DNA from: Paracoxiella cheracis
GTDB taxonomy: Bacteria; Pseudomonadota; Gammaproteobacteria; Coxiellales; Coxiellaceae
Reading direction: 5' to 3'
NCBI RefSeq assembly: GCF_049348705.1
Contig: NZ_CP186485.1
Span: 186,001-250,000 of the forward strand
DNA: 64,000 nt
Shown here: piece after piece, positions 1 to 7,092 of the stretch
How positions within the stretch are numbered: position 1 is the first letter of the stretch
How the letters are laid out: each line of letters starts with the position of its first letter
Position numbers and translations under genes: made by a program
Notes under the pieces: model-generated
Told to the model about the DNA's origin: nothing
What the model saw: the letters and a program-made list of their open reading frames with translations, nothing else
The model's database searches: none

Positions 1-102
1 GCAATTCTACGAATTGCTGCAAAAAACAGCTTAAGATTTAGAAACTCACATTTTTTGATTATTGTCCTAACTGGCAAGGGATTTTATTTATCCAAAGTCC
101 AA
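1..102 (+). mobile_element. 3' end of an IS4-superfamily element (copy 0), cut by window edge
   Basis: The last 10 codons and stop of the transposase (2-34) and the right terminal inverted repeat ending in ATCCAAAGTCCAA at 102 match the full copies at 1496-3216, 24279-25999 and 37492-39212. The first visible codon is CAA (Gln), a variant otherwise seen only in the copy at 37492-39212, where the other copies have AAA (Lys), so these two are probably the closest relatives. The flanking hexamer TTTATA (103-108) belongs to the aldolase gene. Only the end of the element is in view. Confidence 0.93.
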
Positions 103-1137
103 TTTATAGCGACCCGCCATGTTTTCGAGCGAAACAATTTTAATTTTAGCGGCTTGACCGGCTGTGCCGAATGCTTCATAACGCGCCCTACAAATTTCAC
201 GCATCGCTTCTTTTGCCGCACTTAAATATTTTCGCGGATCAAAGTTCGATGGATCTTTCGCCAAACTTTTCCGAATAGCGCCGGTGGAAGCAAGTCGCAA
301 ATCGGTATCGATATTTACCTTGCGCACACCATGACGAATACCTTCTTGAATTTCAGAAACGGGTACGCCATATGTTTCTGGAATATCGCCACCAAATTCG
401 TTAATCACTTTCAACCATTCTTGCGGCACCGATGAAGAACCGTGCATTACCAAATGCGTATCCGGCAGACGGTGGTGAATTTCTTTAATGCGATCGATGA
501 CCAAGACTTCGCCTGTTGGTGGCTGCGAAAATTTATACGCGCCATGGCTCGTGCCAATCGCAATCGCGAGTGCATCGACTTTAGTGGCATCGACAAACGC
601 CGCTGCTTGCTCGGGGTCTGTCAGCATTTGCTCGCGCGATAATGTCCCTTCTGCACCCGAGCCATCTTCATCGGCAGCACGCTGCGTTTCGAGCGAACCC
701 AAACAACCAAGCTCTCCCTCGACAGAAACACCACACGCATGCGCCATCTGAGTGGCGAGTGCTGTCATACGAACGTTATAGTCATAGTCAGACGGTGTTT
801 TTTGATCTTCACGCAAAGAACCATCCATCATAACCGAAGTAAATCCAAGCTGAATCGAACGCTGACACACATCAGGCGAAGCACCATGATCTTGATGCAT
901 ACAAATGGGCAGGTGAGGCCACTCTGCCTCTGCCGCCAAAATCAGAGATCGAATGAATTGAGGACCCGCATATTTTCTAGCACCCGCAGAAGCCTGCATA
1001 ATCACAGGGCTATTCGTTTCATCGGCAGCCTCCATGATGGCACGCACCTGCTCGACATTGTTTACATTGAAAGCCGGAACACCATACCCGTGCTCTGCTG
1101 CATGGTCTAATAATTGTCGCAAAGAAATTAACGCCAT
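88..1137 (-). CDS. fba: Class II fructose-bisphosphate aldolase, 3' end replaced by IS sequence
   Basis: Cleaves fructose 1,6-bisphosphate to dihydroxyacetone phosphate and glyceraldehyde 3-phosphate in glycolysis/gluconeogenesis (cytoplasm, zinc dependent). Family signatures visible are the zinc/active-site segment HQDHGASPDV (residues 81-90), VEGELGCLG, GTSHGAYKF, HGSSSVP and VRKVNIDTDLR, as in the Calvin-cycle-type class II family. The natural sequence runs to ...GRYK. The last four residues (LDFG) and the stop codon come from the terminal repeat of the adjacent IS. The missing C-terminal 18 residues are found intact on the other strand at 3950-4012. The catalytic core is complete, so the shortened protein may still work, but this is inference. 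The start ATG at 1137 follows a purine-rich GAGGGG motif. Confidence 0.95.
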   Translation of the reverse strand: MALISLRQLLDHAAEHGYGVPAFNVNNVEQVRAIMEAADETNSPVIMQASAGARKYAGPQFIRSLILAAEAEWPHLPICMHQDHGASPDVCQRSIQLGFTSVMMDGSLREDQKTPSDYDYNVRMTALATQMAHACGVSVEGELGCLGSLETQRAADEDGSGAEGTLSREQMLTDPEQAAAFVDATKVDALAIAIGTSHGAYKFSQPPTGEVLVIDRIKEIHHRLPDTHLVMHGSSSVPQEWLKVINEFGGDIPETYGVPVSEIQEGIRHGVRKVNIDTDLRLASTGAIRKSLAKDPSNFDPRKYLSAAKEAMREICRARYEAFGTAGQAAKIKIVSLENMAGRYKLDFG

Positions 1138-1165
1138 ATTGATACCCCTCTAACCACGTATGTTG

Positions 1166-1495
1166 TCACAGCGTGCTTAAGTCGATCACAAACTTTTTTG
1201 CCCCTTGACACTGATCCACAGAGTTTTTCTTTGGATACTGCCAAACGATCACTTCATTGCCTTGTACTTTAGCCGATTTGATGCCACCCGTACAGCGATC
1301 ACCCCCCACCACATAAGACTGCAAGGTCAGGAAGGTGGCAGACTGCACCGTTGCACTAGAACCATTATCATAAACTCTTTCTTTTTCTTTCGTAACTCGC
1401 ATCAATAACAACATGTCAAACACGCCCTTACCACCATTATTATTATAAGTGTGGAGGACGTAAACACCGTTTGCTGTTTCACCGAGCACTTTATA
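1166..1495 (-). pseudogene. Unknown protein, 5' end removed by IS insertion
   Basis: An open frame of about 110 codons ending at 1166, upstream of fba on the same strand. It is cut at 1495/1496 by the end of the IS4-type copy. Codons upstream of 1495 in the extended frame (MIIVLTGKGFYLSKVQ) are IS sequence, so the real start is lost. The remnant contains YKVLGETANGVYVLHT and two cysteines (DRCTGG, DQCQGA), which could form a disulfide in an exported protein. I do not recognise a family. It sits about 30 bp before the aldolase start, so it may once have been the first gene of the unit. Confidence 0.6.
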
Positions 1496-3216
1496 TTGGA
1501 CTTTGGATAAATAAAATCCCTTGCCAGTTAGGACAATAATCAAAAAATGTGAGTTTCTAAATCTTAAGCTGTTTTTTGCAGCAATTCGTAGAATTTCTCA
1601 GGTGTAAAATTTATTTTATCCAACCATGATTTTACTATCCCAATCAAATCCTCTATTTTTTCAGGGTCTGAGTTTTGCGTCTTTTCTTCAGTCCTCTGAA
1701 TCGTTTTAATTTTTGAGTTGCTATTTTTGAAAATAGCAGGATGTCGCGTGCGTTTCCCCTGCGTATCACCTTTGGTTCTGCCTTGCGGATTACCGCGTGG
1801 TTTGCAGAGATTAGCAGGCGTGCCAACGGTATCAAGCACCGTAGAAAAACCCCGTTGCGTTTGTGAAGGGGTCGCAGTTATTGATGGTTTTTCGTTATCC
1901 ACTTGGAAGCTCGGCAAATACCGCTCCCATTTTTTCGGTAAAATCGGGGCAAGATTCCTCGCTAGATAAAGTTGCGTATACGCTAATGCTGTCATCCGCC
2001 ACCAATCTTCTTCGTGCTTAACATCCGGTGTTTGGTATCGGTCAAATAACAGTTTGTCTTTACCAAAACGAAAGTAGTGTTCAATGTCATAGCGTCTATC
2101 GTAATAGTGATAGGCTTCTAATGCTGTGATTTCATTACGTCGTTCACCAGCGAGTCCTAACCAGAGTGGATTTTTATATAAAGATTTACCGTTAGCATCA
2201 ACCGCAACCAATTGCACAACAGTAACAGGATGCTCATATCCTTTAAATTGCTTTGAACCACGCAGTAATTGGTCACGCCATATTTTAATCTCCAATTGGT
2301 AAGTTTTGCCACTGCGGGTTGTAATGGGTTGCTGCACAATCTCATCGGATTCACGGTGAGTCGTGCTGTCGTTTAGTTTCATCGCATCACCATAGCGTTT
2401 TATACTTCCTGAGGTATTATCTTCTATTGATGCGGGCGCGAAAACATTACGGGTACTGTTAAAACGGAAAAGATGTACCCAATTGGGATTTTCGCTAACC
2501 AGTTTACGGCAAGCTTCTGTACCATATTTTGAATCAGCCACGCTAACCACCAATTTATGAGTAAGCGCTAAGTCTGCAATACAACGGTTAATTTGCTGCA
2601 TCCCAACTACATTGCCTTTTTCATCGCTTTTAACGCGCCTCGTATCCAGTGGAACTAACCAATGCTTTTCTTGAGCTGCACCATCATTGGGCAATAGTGA
2701 TACCGTTGAATATTCATGTCCAATGGTAATCGGTTTGTTACCCGGTGCTGGATTAGGGCTGTAAACCACATGGCGATCTTCAACACAGTGTGCACTTTGA
2801 CGCGACTGTGGTGTCGTATCCGCAATAATGATCACACGGTCATCGCTATGACTCACATGTTCATATTGTATTTTCATCATGCTATCCCAACAATTTGCTA
2901 CCGACAAACCATCGCTAATCGCATCGGTAATACTACTGTATTCACGTTCAAAGTATGGCGATTCACATAATTCTATGGGTGTTTTGCAGCGATGGCCATG
3001 GCTTGAAAGGGCATCGAGTAAATTCATATTGGCATCGCGTCGCGCGGGGAAGATGTTGTAGAGGAATGTACGGAATTGTTTTAGTTTTTCTGTCGCTAAC
3101 ATCGTTTGTTCCTTATTTTATTTTTTCGAACAAACGTTGTTTACAACGTAAAATTTTTTTTCGGTTTCTATGTCAAGCAATTTTTAATTATTTTTATAAA
3201 TTTATCCAAAGTCCAA
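1496..3216 (-). mobile_element. IS4-superfamily insertion sequence, full copy A (1721 bp)
   Basis: Bounded by inverted repeats beginning TTGGACTTTGGATAAAT at both ends, length 1721 bp, identical in extent to the copies at 24279-25999 and 37492-39212. Those copies show 6-bp target duplications (TATGAA and AATATT). Copy A has no matching duplication: TTTATA is on its left and CTGTTA on its right. The right flank is internal IS sequence, so this copy sits against a second, partial copy in opposite orientation. A 1.7-kb size with 6-bp duplications would suit the IS1634 family, but that assignment needs a database. Confidence 0.95.
1564..3102 (-). CDS. IS4-superfamily DDE transposase (copy A)
   Basis: A 512-residue transposase. 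It contains the likely catalytic aspartates in IIADTTPQS and VSVADSKYGTE, and the Y-(2)-R-(3)-E-(6)-K signature of IS4-type enzymes in YYDRRYDIEHYFRFGKDK. The C-terminal 90 residues are basic and low in complexity, perhaps DNA-binding. The start ATG is preceded by AAGGAACAAACG, whose last nine bases form one arm of a hairpin in the 5' leader. The frame is intact, so this copy is potentially active. It is nearly identical to the copies at 24393-25931 and 37606-39144. Confidence 0.93.
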   Translation of the reverse strand: MLATEKLKQFRTFLYNIFPARRDANMNLLDALSSHGHRCKTPIELCESPYFEREYSSITDAISDGLSVANCWDSMMKIQYEHVSHSDDRVIIIADTTPQSRQSAHCVEDRHVVYSPNPAPGNKPITIGHEYSTVSLLPNDGAAQEKHWLVPLDTRRVKSDEKGNVVGMQQINRCIADLALTHKLVVSVADSKYGTEACRKLVSENPNWVHLFRFNSTRNVFAPASIEDNTSGSIKRYGDAMKLNDSTTHRESDEIVQQPITTRSGKTYQLEIKIWRDQLLRGSKQFKGYEHPVTVVQLVAVDANGKSLYKNPLWLGLAGERRNEITALEAYHYYDRRYDIEHYFRFGKDKLLFDRYQTPDVKHEEDWWRMTALAYTQLYLARNLAPILPKKWERYLPSFQVDNEKPSITATPSQTQRGFSTVLDTVGTPANLCKPRGNPQGRTKGDTQGKRTRHPAIFKNSNSKIKTIQRTEEKTQNSDPEKIEDLIGIVKSWLDKINFTPEKFYELLQKTA

Positions 3217-3949
3217 CTGTTACTGTTGTGCAATTGGTTGCGGTTGATGCTAACGGTAAATCTTTATATAAAAATCCACTCTGGTTAGGACTCGCTGGTG
3301 AACGACGTAATGAAATCACAGCATTAGAAGCGTATCACTATTACGATAGACGCTATGACATTGAACACTACTTTCGTTTTGGTAAAGACAAACTGTTATT
3401 TGACCGATACCAAACACCGGATGTTAAGCACGAAGAAGATTGGTGGCGGATGACAGCATTAGCGTATACGCAACTTTATCTAGCGAGGAATCTTGCCCCG
3501 ATTTTACCGAAAAAATGGGAGCGGTATTTGCCGAGCTTCCAAGTGGATAACGAAAAACCATCAATAACTGCGACCCCTTCACAAACGCAACGGGGTTTTT
3601 CTACGGTGCTTGATACCGTTGGCACGCCTGCTAATCTCTGCAAACCACGCGGTAATCCGCAAGGCAGAACCAAAGGTGATACGCAGGGGAAACGCACGCG
3701 ACATCCTGCTATTTTCAAAAATAGCAACTCAAAAATTAAAACGATTCAGAGGACTGAAGAAAAGACGCAAAACTCAGACCCTGAAAAAATAGAGGATTTG
3801 ATTGGGATAGTAAAATCATGGTTGGATAAAATAAATTTTACACCTGAGAAATTCTACGAATTGCTGCAAAAAACAGCTTAAGATTTAGAAACTCACATTT
3901 TTTGATTATTGTCCTAACTGGCAAGGGATTTTATTTATCCAAAGTCCAA
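3217..3949 (+). mobile_element. 3' part of an IS4-type element (copy B), truncated by copy A
   Basis: Matches the element from the middle of the transposase to the right inverted repeat ending at 3949. The 5' half is absent, and copy A abuts it head to head at 3216/3217. The sequence after its right end (TATAAAGACGG) continues the aldolase reading frame. Confidence 0.93.
3219..3881 (+). pseudogene. C-terminal fragment of IS4-type transposase (copy B)
   Basis: About 220 codons equal to the C-terminal half of the full transposase, beginning at VTVVQLVAV and ending in YELLQKTA. The YREK segment is retained but the N-terminal half with the first catalytic aspartates is missing, so it cannot be functional. 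A longer open frame running in from 2955 is a chimera of antisense copy A and this fragment. Confidence 0.92.
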
Positions 3950-4012
3950 TATAAAGACGGCCAGTTGGATCCGCGCATTCAAAACGTGCAAACGGTTTCT
4001 AACAACGCCTGA
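3950..4012 (+). pseudogene. Detached C-terminal tail of the aldolase gene
   Basis: Read from the hexamer TATAAA, this encodes YKDGQLDPRIQNVQTVSNNA and a TGA stop. The fba body on the other strand ends ...GGTCGC-TATAAA before the IS, so joining the two at the shared TATAAA gives an uninterrupted class II aldolase C-terminus (R-YK-DGQLDP...), similar to the GELDPKI-type ends of this family. The hexamer fits the 6-bp target duplication of this IS. It is now in the opposite orientation to the gene body, showing an inversion or an assembly mis-join. Confidence 0.88.
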
Positions 4013-4020
4013 AAATCAGA

Positions 4021-4275
4021 TAATACATACATGAGTGGCGAGGCTCATTTTTCCGAGTAAAATTCCCCGCAAATGGCGCTCCGCATCTCGAGGGCACATA
4101 ATTACAAAGAAAAATAACAGACCCCACTGCATCTTGGAGCGTCAGTTGTGATGGGATTTATCCTGAAAAACGAACGAGCGAGCGCAATGTATGGATAATA
4201 CATGAGCATGGCGAGGCTCGTTTTTCGCGGGAAATCACCCGCAAATGGCGCTCCGTATCCCGAGGGCACGTAGTT
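4021..4275. repeat. Two direct copies of an approximately 80-bp repeat
   Basis: The units at 4021-4102 and 4196-4275 share a long run of similarity, including ATGAG, TGGCGAGGCTC, CGCAAATGGCGCTCCG and CGAGGGCAC. The second unit holds two small hairpins, GAGC/GCTC and GCGGG/CCCGC. The tail of the unit (atcc-gag-GGCACGTAGTT) reappears at about 11358-11378 and 11532-11556, next to another palindromic element, so unit and palindrome appear linked. No coding frame is supported here. Confidence 0.75.
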
Positions 4276-4278
4276 TTG

Positions 4279-4408
4279 AATTTCAATTGCTTGGCTTACG
4301 CGATTGGTGTTACTGTTTTTCGGGAATCGCCGTCCTTGGCTGCTAAGTACTTCCATGGTACTTACGCCCGCAAAACAGTAACACCAATTTCTTTGGCGCA
4401 ATTGAAAT
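4279..4408. repeat. Dispersed palindromic element, copy 1
   Basis: An imperfect palindrome. Outer arms AATTTCAATTGC / GCAATTGAAATG enclose a perfect 17-bp stem ATTGGTGTTACTGTTTT (4303-4319) / (4372-4388), extended by CGGG/CCCG. Inside lie GCCGTCCTTGGC and AAGTACTTCCATGGTACTT, each able to form a small hairpin, so the whole can fold as a three-way junction. Related copies are at 11383-11512 and, inverted, at 53066-53198. The stems differ in sequence but remain paired. Confidence 0.85.
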
Positions 4409-4445
4409 GCTGTTCGATAGTGGAGGACTCAACCTAACCTCGTCA

Positions 4446-4486
4446 TCCCGGAAATTTTGCATCAGGATGTGCAAAATTATCCGGGA
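4446..4486. repeat. Palindromic hairpin
   Basis: TCCCGGA-AATTTTGCA pairs with TGCAAAATT-AT-CCGGGA around an 8-base loop. The form (cgtcatcccgg ... ccgggatcc) resembles intergenic palindromic repeats common in intracellular bacteria. It could act as a terminator-like structure, but there is no following T-run. It lies about 150 bp before the membrane protein gene. Confidence 0.6.
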
Positions 4487-4637
4487 TCCAAACTGTTACC
4501 AGGGATGGGGGAAAAACGACCTCCAAGAGGCGCGTAATTAGTTCATTTTTTAGTAGGAATACCTGTGTTTACTGATTGTATTTTATGGCATAGTGTTGAG
4601 CTTACAGCTCATCTATTATTTTTCATGGAAGTTAATA

Positions 4638-6209
4638 ATGCCTCCTGAATATCAAGAACTACAAGAACAAACTTTATCGGTTCCCGATGCCGTTCAGCAA
4701 TTCGTGACATCAATGCGCGCTGCTGCCACTCAATTGCCGCTGGCAACGGTTACCTGGAGTGATAAGTTTTGGTGGCTATTTCTGTCGATGTTGGCGGGGG
4801 CTAGTGGCGTCATGTTTTGGTATTCGAGTGGTCCCGGCGCTGAACCTTATATCAGATTCTTCAAAGGAAATCCCGCACTTCTTATTTTAATTGGTTATGG
4901 TCCACCCTTAGGCGGTACTGTGACAAATGCGCTTTTTAACTGGGGATCGTATTTCGCGTTGGAAAATGAATCCGCTAGAAAGCGTAGCCAAAATGAAATC
5001 ACATTAACTCAAGTAGAAAGTGAAAAACTTCAATGGGTAGTAGGGACTGGCATCAGTCTTTTTGCGGTATTGCCCGTTGTCTATTCGAGCCTTAAAAACA
5101 CCAAGGGAGCAGCAGTGCTGATCGATTGGATTAGCGCAGCTTTAAACGTGCCTGTTAATGCAGATGGTGCGGTGAATTTATTTCGTTGGATGCGTGGGTT
5201 TGATATTAAAGATCGTATTGGCGAATCACTTTTCCATACAGCAGAAGTCCGCCGTAAGTATGCCGCGCTGCGCGAGGCTAGAAATTTGTTGGCCTCCTAC
5301 TTACAACGACAAGCCGATGCATTTTCAAATTTAGACAGAGAAAACAGAGAGCAAAAACTACGCGAAATATTCCCGGAGGATTCTTCTGAAAATAATAAGG
5401 TTGAGATATTAAAATATTTACTAGAAAATAAAATACCCACCCCCGAGCAACAAGGCAGTATGTGCTGTACGTATCCGTTAATAGGACTTTTTATGATGTT
5501 GGCTGCATGTGGCATGTGGCAAAATTTGGGATACATCGCTGATTCCTGCAAAGGCGCGGAAAAAATTTATGATAAAGGTTGGTGGGGCATATTAGCGGCT
5601 GTGTTGCATGCGATTCCAGGCTTTGGATTTTCGATTAAAGGCCTTATGACTCTATGGAGCATGGGAGGGCTATTCCTGGCTGGCATGAAACCGTTAGTGC
5701 GCAACGAGGCTCCATATTGGTATTTTTCATTAACGGCGATTACCACGTTATTTGCTCTTTTTTCAGGGTTTACTGCGGATGGTATGAATAATGAGGCTTA
5801 TGCAAAATATATCGGAGGGGAAACGGGGGCGTTGATTTCTGGTGTTTGTGCCAATATTGGGACTGCTTTGACATTCAATTTGCCGCAGTGTCTTTATTTC
5901 GTTCGGCACGCTATTGAACTCGGTTTTATGAAAGGGAGCAGCAATGATAATGTTCGGCAGCATTTTGCACTAGTTAAGGAGTTAGGTCACTTCGCCGATG
6001 TGTTGCGAAAAATGCCGATGTCGGTATGCGATGACTTTTTCAATCGTGAGGGTATGAAAGAATGGTTATATACCTTTTTAAAAGAAGAACAGGAATGCGG
6101 GAATATTAGCGAAGAAAAAATCCGTAATCTCGGTCATTTTTATCGAGATGAATGGGAGGCTAACCACCCCTCCAATGACAGTAACTTAAACCCCGCCAAC
6201 CTTGTGTAA
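4638..6209 (+). CDS. Multipass membrane protein of unknown function (paralogue 1)
   Basis: About 523 residues. The start ATG at 4638 follows GGAAG, and an upstream in-frame ATG lacks such a site. Hydrophobic segments cluster in two groups: WWLFLSMLAGASGVMFW, LLILIGYG and the following helix near the N-terminus; then LIGLFMMLAACGMW, WWGILAAVLHAIPGFGF, YWYFSLTAITTLFALFSGF and a final hydrophobic stretch ending before HAIELGF. A charged, probably cytosolic region of about 100 residues lies between them. I do not recognise a family. The C-terminal part (GFTADGMNNEAY, VCANIGTALTF) resembles positions in the protein at 19349-20974 (YYTGDGMAEEEERY, LLCNGTGTLLF), suggesting distant paralogues. Two such proteins in an intracellular-type genome could be lineage-specific factors, which is speculation. 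Confidence 0.75.
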   Translation: MPPEYQELQEQTLSVPDAVQQFVTSMRAAATQLPLATVTWSDKFWWLFLSMLAGASGVMFWYSSGPGAEPYIRFFKGNPALLILIGYGPPLGGTVTNALFNWGSYFALENESARKRSQNEITLTQVESEKLQWVVGTGISLFAVLPVVYSSLKNTKGAAVLIDWISAALNVPVNADGAVNLFRWMRGFDIKDRIGESLFHTAEVRRKYAALREARNLLASYLQRQADAFSNLDRENREQKLREIFPEDSSENNKVEILKYLLENKIPTPEQQGSMCCTYPLIGLFMMLAACGMWQNLGYIADSCKGAEKIYDKGWWGILAAVLHAIPGFGFSIKGLMTLWSMGGLFLAGMKPLVRNEAPYWYFSLTAITTLFALFSGFTADGMNNEAYAKYIGGETGALISGVCANIGTALTFNLPQCLYFVRHAIELGFMKGSSNDNVRQHFALVKELGHFADVLRKMPMSVCDDFFNREGMKEWLYTFLKEEQECGNISEEKIRNLGHFYRDEWEANHPSNDSNLNPANLV

Positions 6210-6298
6210 ATACCCCCTAGGGGTTTGTGGAAGCAGTTGGTGGTTGATACTGATCGGTGCTATACTCCGCTTCCTATACACAAAGTTAATTGTAAATT

Positions 6299-6907
6299 AT
6301 GGCAGAACCACCGGTCTATCAAGAGGCAACGTATCTTATCAGCGCAGCGGAGCTAAGCCAGCTACCGCCCGACAAGGGCTGTGAGGTAGCATTCATCGGT
6401 CGCTCGAATGCGGGCAAATCCAGCGCCTTGAATGTCATTACGGGCATCAAGGGCTTGGCGCGAACCAGTAAAACGCCGGGTCGTACGCAAATGATTAACT
6501 TCTTTTCGTTAGATAACGATTGCAAGTGTCGTTTGGTTGATTTGCCGGGTTATGGCTATGCCAAAGTGCCCTTGATGGTGAAGGAGCGTTGGGAGCTCCT
6601 TATCGATGAATATTTACGTAAGCGTAAGAGCTTAAAAGGCTTGGTTGTCATTATGGATATTCGCCATCCTCTTAAAGAAATGGATCGGGCTGTTATCGAC
6701 TGGGCGATGAAGTGTAAAATTCCTATCCATATTCTTTTGACAAAAACGGATAAACTCAGCGCTTCAGCCGCTAAAAAAACGCTGAAAGAAGTTCAAGAGG
6801 CGTTGAAGCGTTATGGCAAGCGTATTTCGATGCAATTGTTTTCTTCCATGGATCGTACCGGCCTTGATGATGTGAAAGCGGTATTAGACGCTTGGTATTG
6901 CGCCTAA
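6299..6907 (+). CDS. engB: Ribosome biogenesis GTP-binding protein EngB/YsxC
   Basis: A TRAFAC-class GTPase needed for assembly of the large ribosomal subunit. At 202 residues it has the usual family length. Motifs: P-loop GRSNAGKSS (residues 34-42), switch I TPGRTQ, G3 DLPGYGYA, G4 TKTD (LLTKTDKL) and G5 FSS near the C-terminus. The start ATG at 6299 has only a weak ribosome-binding site. It stands alone between the membrane protein and a 185-bp intergenic stretch. Confidence 0.96.
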   Translation: MAEPPVYQEATYLISAAELSQLPPDKGCEVAFIGRSNAGKSSALNVITGIKGLARTSKTPGRTQMINFFSLDNDCKCRLVDLPGYGYAKVPLMVKERWELLIDEYLRKRKSLKGLVVIMDIRHPLKEMDRAVIDWAMKCKIPIHILLTKTDKLSASAAKKTLKEVQEALKRYGKRISMQLFSSMDRTGLDDVKAVLDAWYCA

Positions 6908-6987
6908 ACCTTGCCATCGCAAAAAATCACGTGTACAGTACGCATTTATTTTGTACAAATCCCCTATCCTATTTGGAGGAATAAATC

Positions 6988-7035
6988 ATGTTAATGCGTT
7001 ACACATGCATAAAACCTCCCAGTCCCTTGGCTTAA
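6988..7035 (+). CDS. Possible 15-codon leader peptide
   Basis: ATG at 6988 is preceded by TTTGGAGGAATAAATC, one of the strongest ribosome-binding sites in the region, and is followed by 14 codons (MLMRYTCIKPPSPLA) and TAA. It lies 57 bp before the ABC permease start. It could couple or attenuate expression of the transporter. No homology or terminator hairpin supports this, so it is a prediction from the site alone. Confidence 0.35.
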   Translation: MLMRYTCIKPPSPLA

Positions 7036-7092
7036 ATTTTTTAGGCGTGGCATTATTGTGCTGCAAGGCTCCATCACACTTGGAGTGGGGAC

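Noticed and set aside
88..99. LDFG as the natural C-terminus of the aldolase
   Set aside because: These codons are the IS inverted repeat, and the true tail is recognisable at 3950-4012.
103..1495. Composite transposon carrying fba
   Set aside because: The TTTATA repeats are inside the ISs, not outside, and the fba tail lies beyond the second IS.
2955..3881. 308-residue open frame across two IS copies
   Set aside because: The first third is antisense leader and transposase of copy A. Only the C-terminal part is a transposase fragment.
4021..4486. CRISPR array
   Set aside because: Only two long direct repeats with unequal content and no regular spacers; no cas genes in the window.
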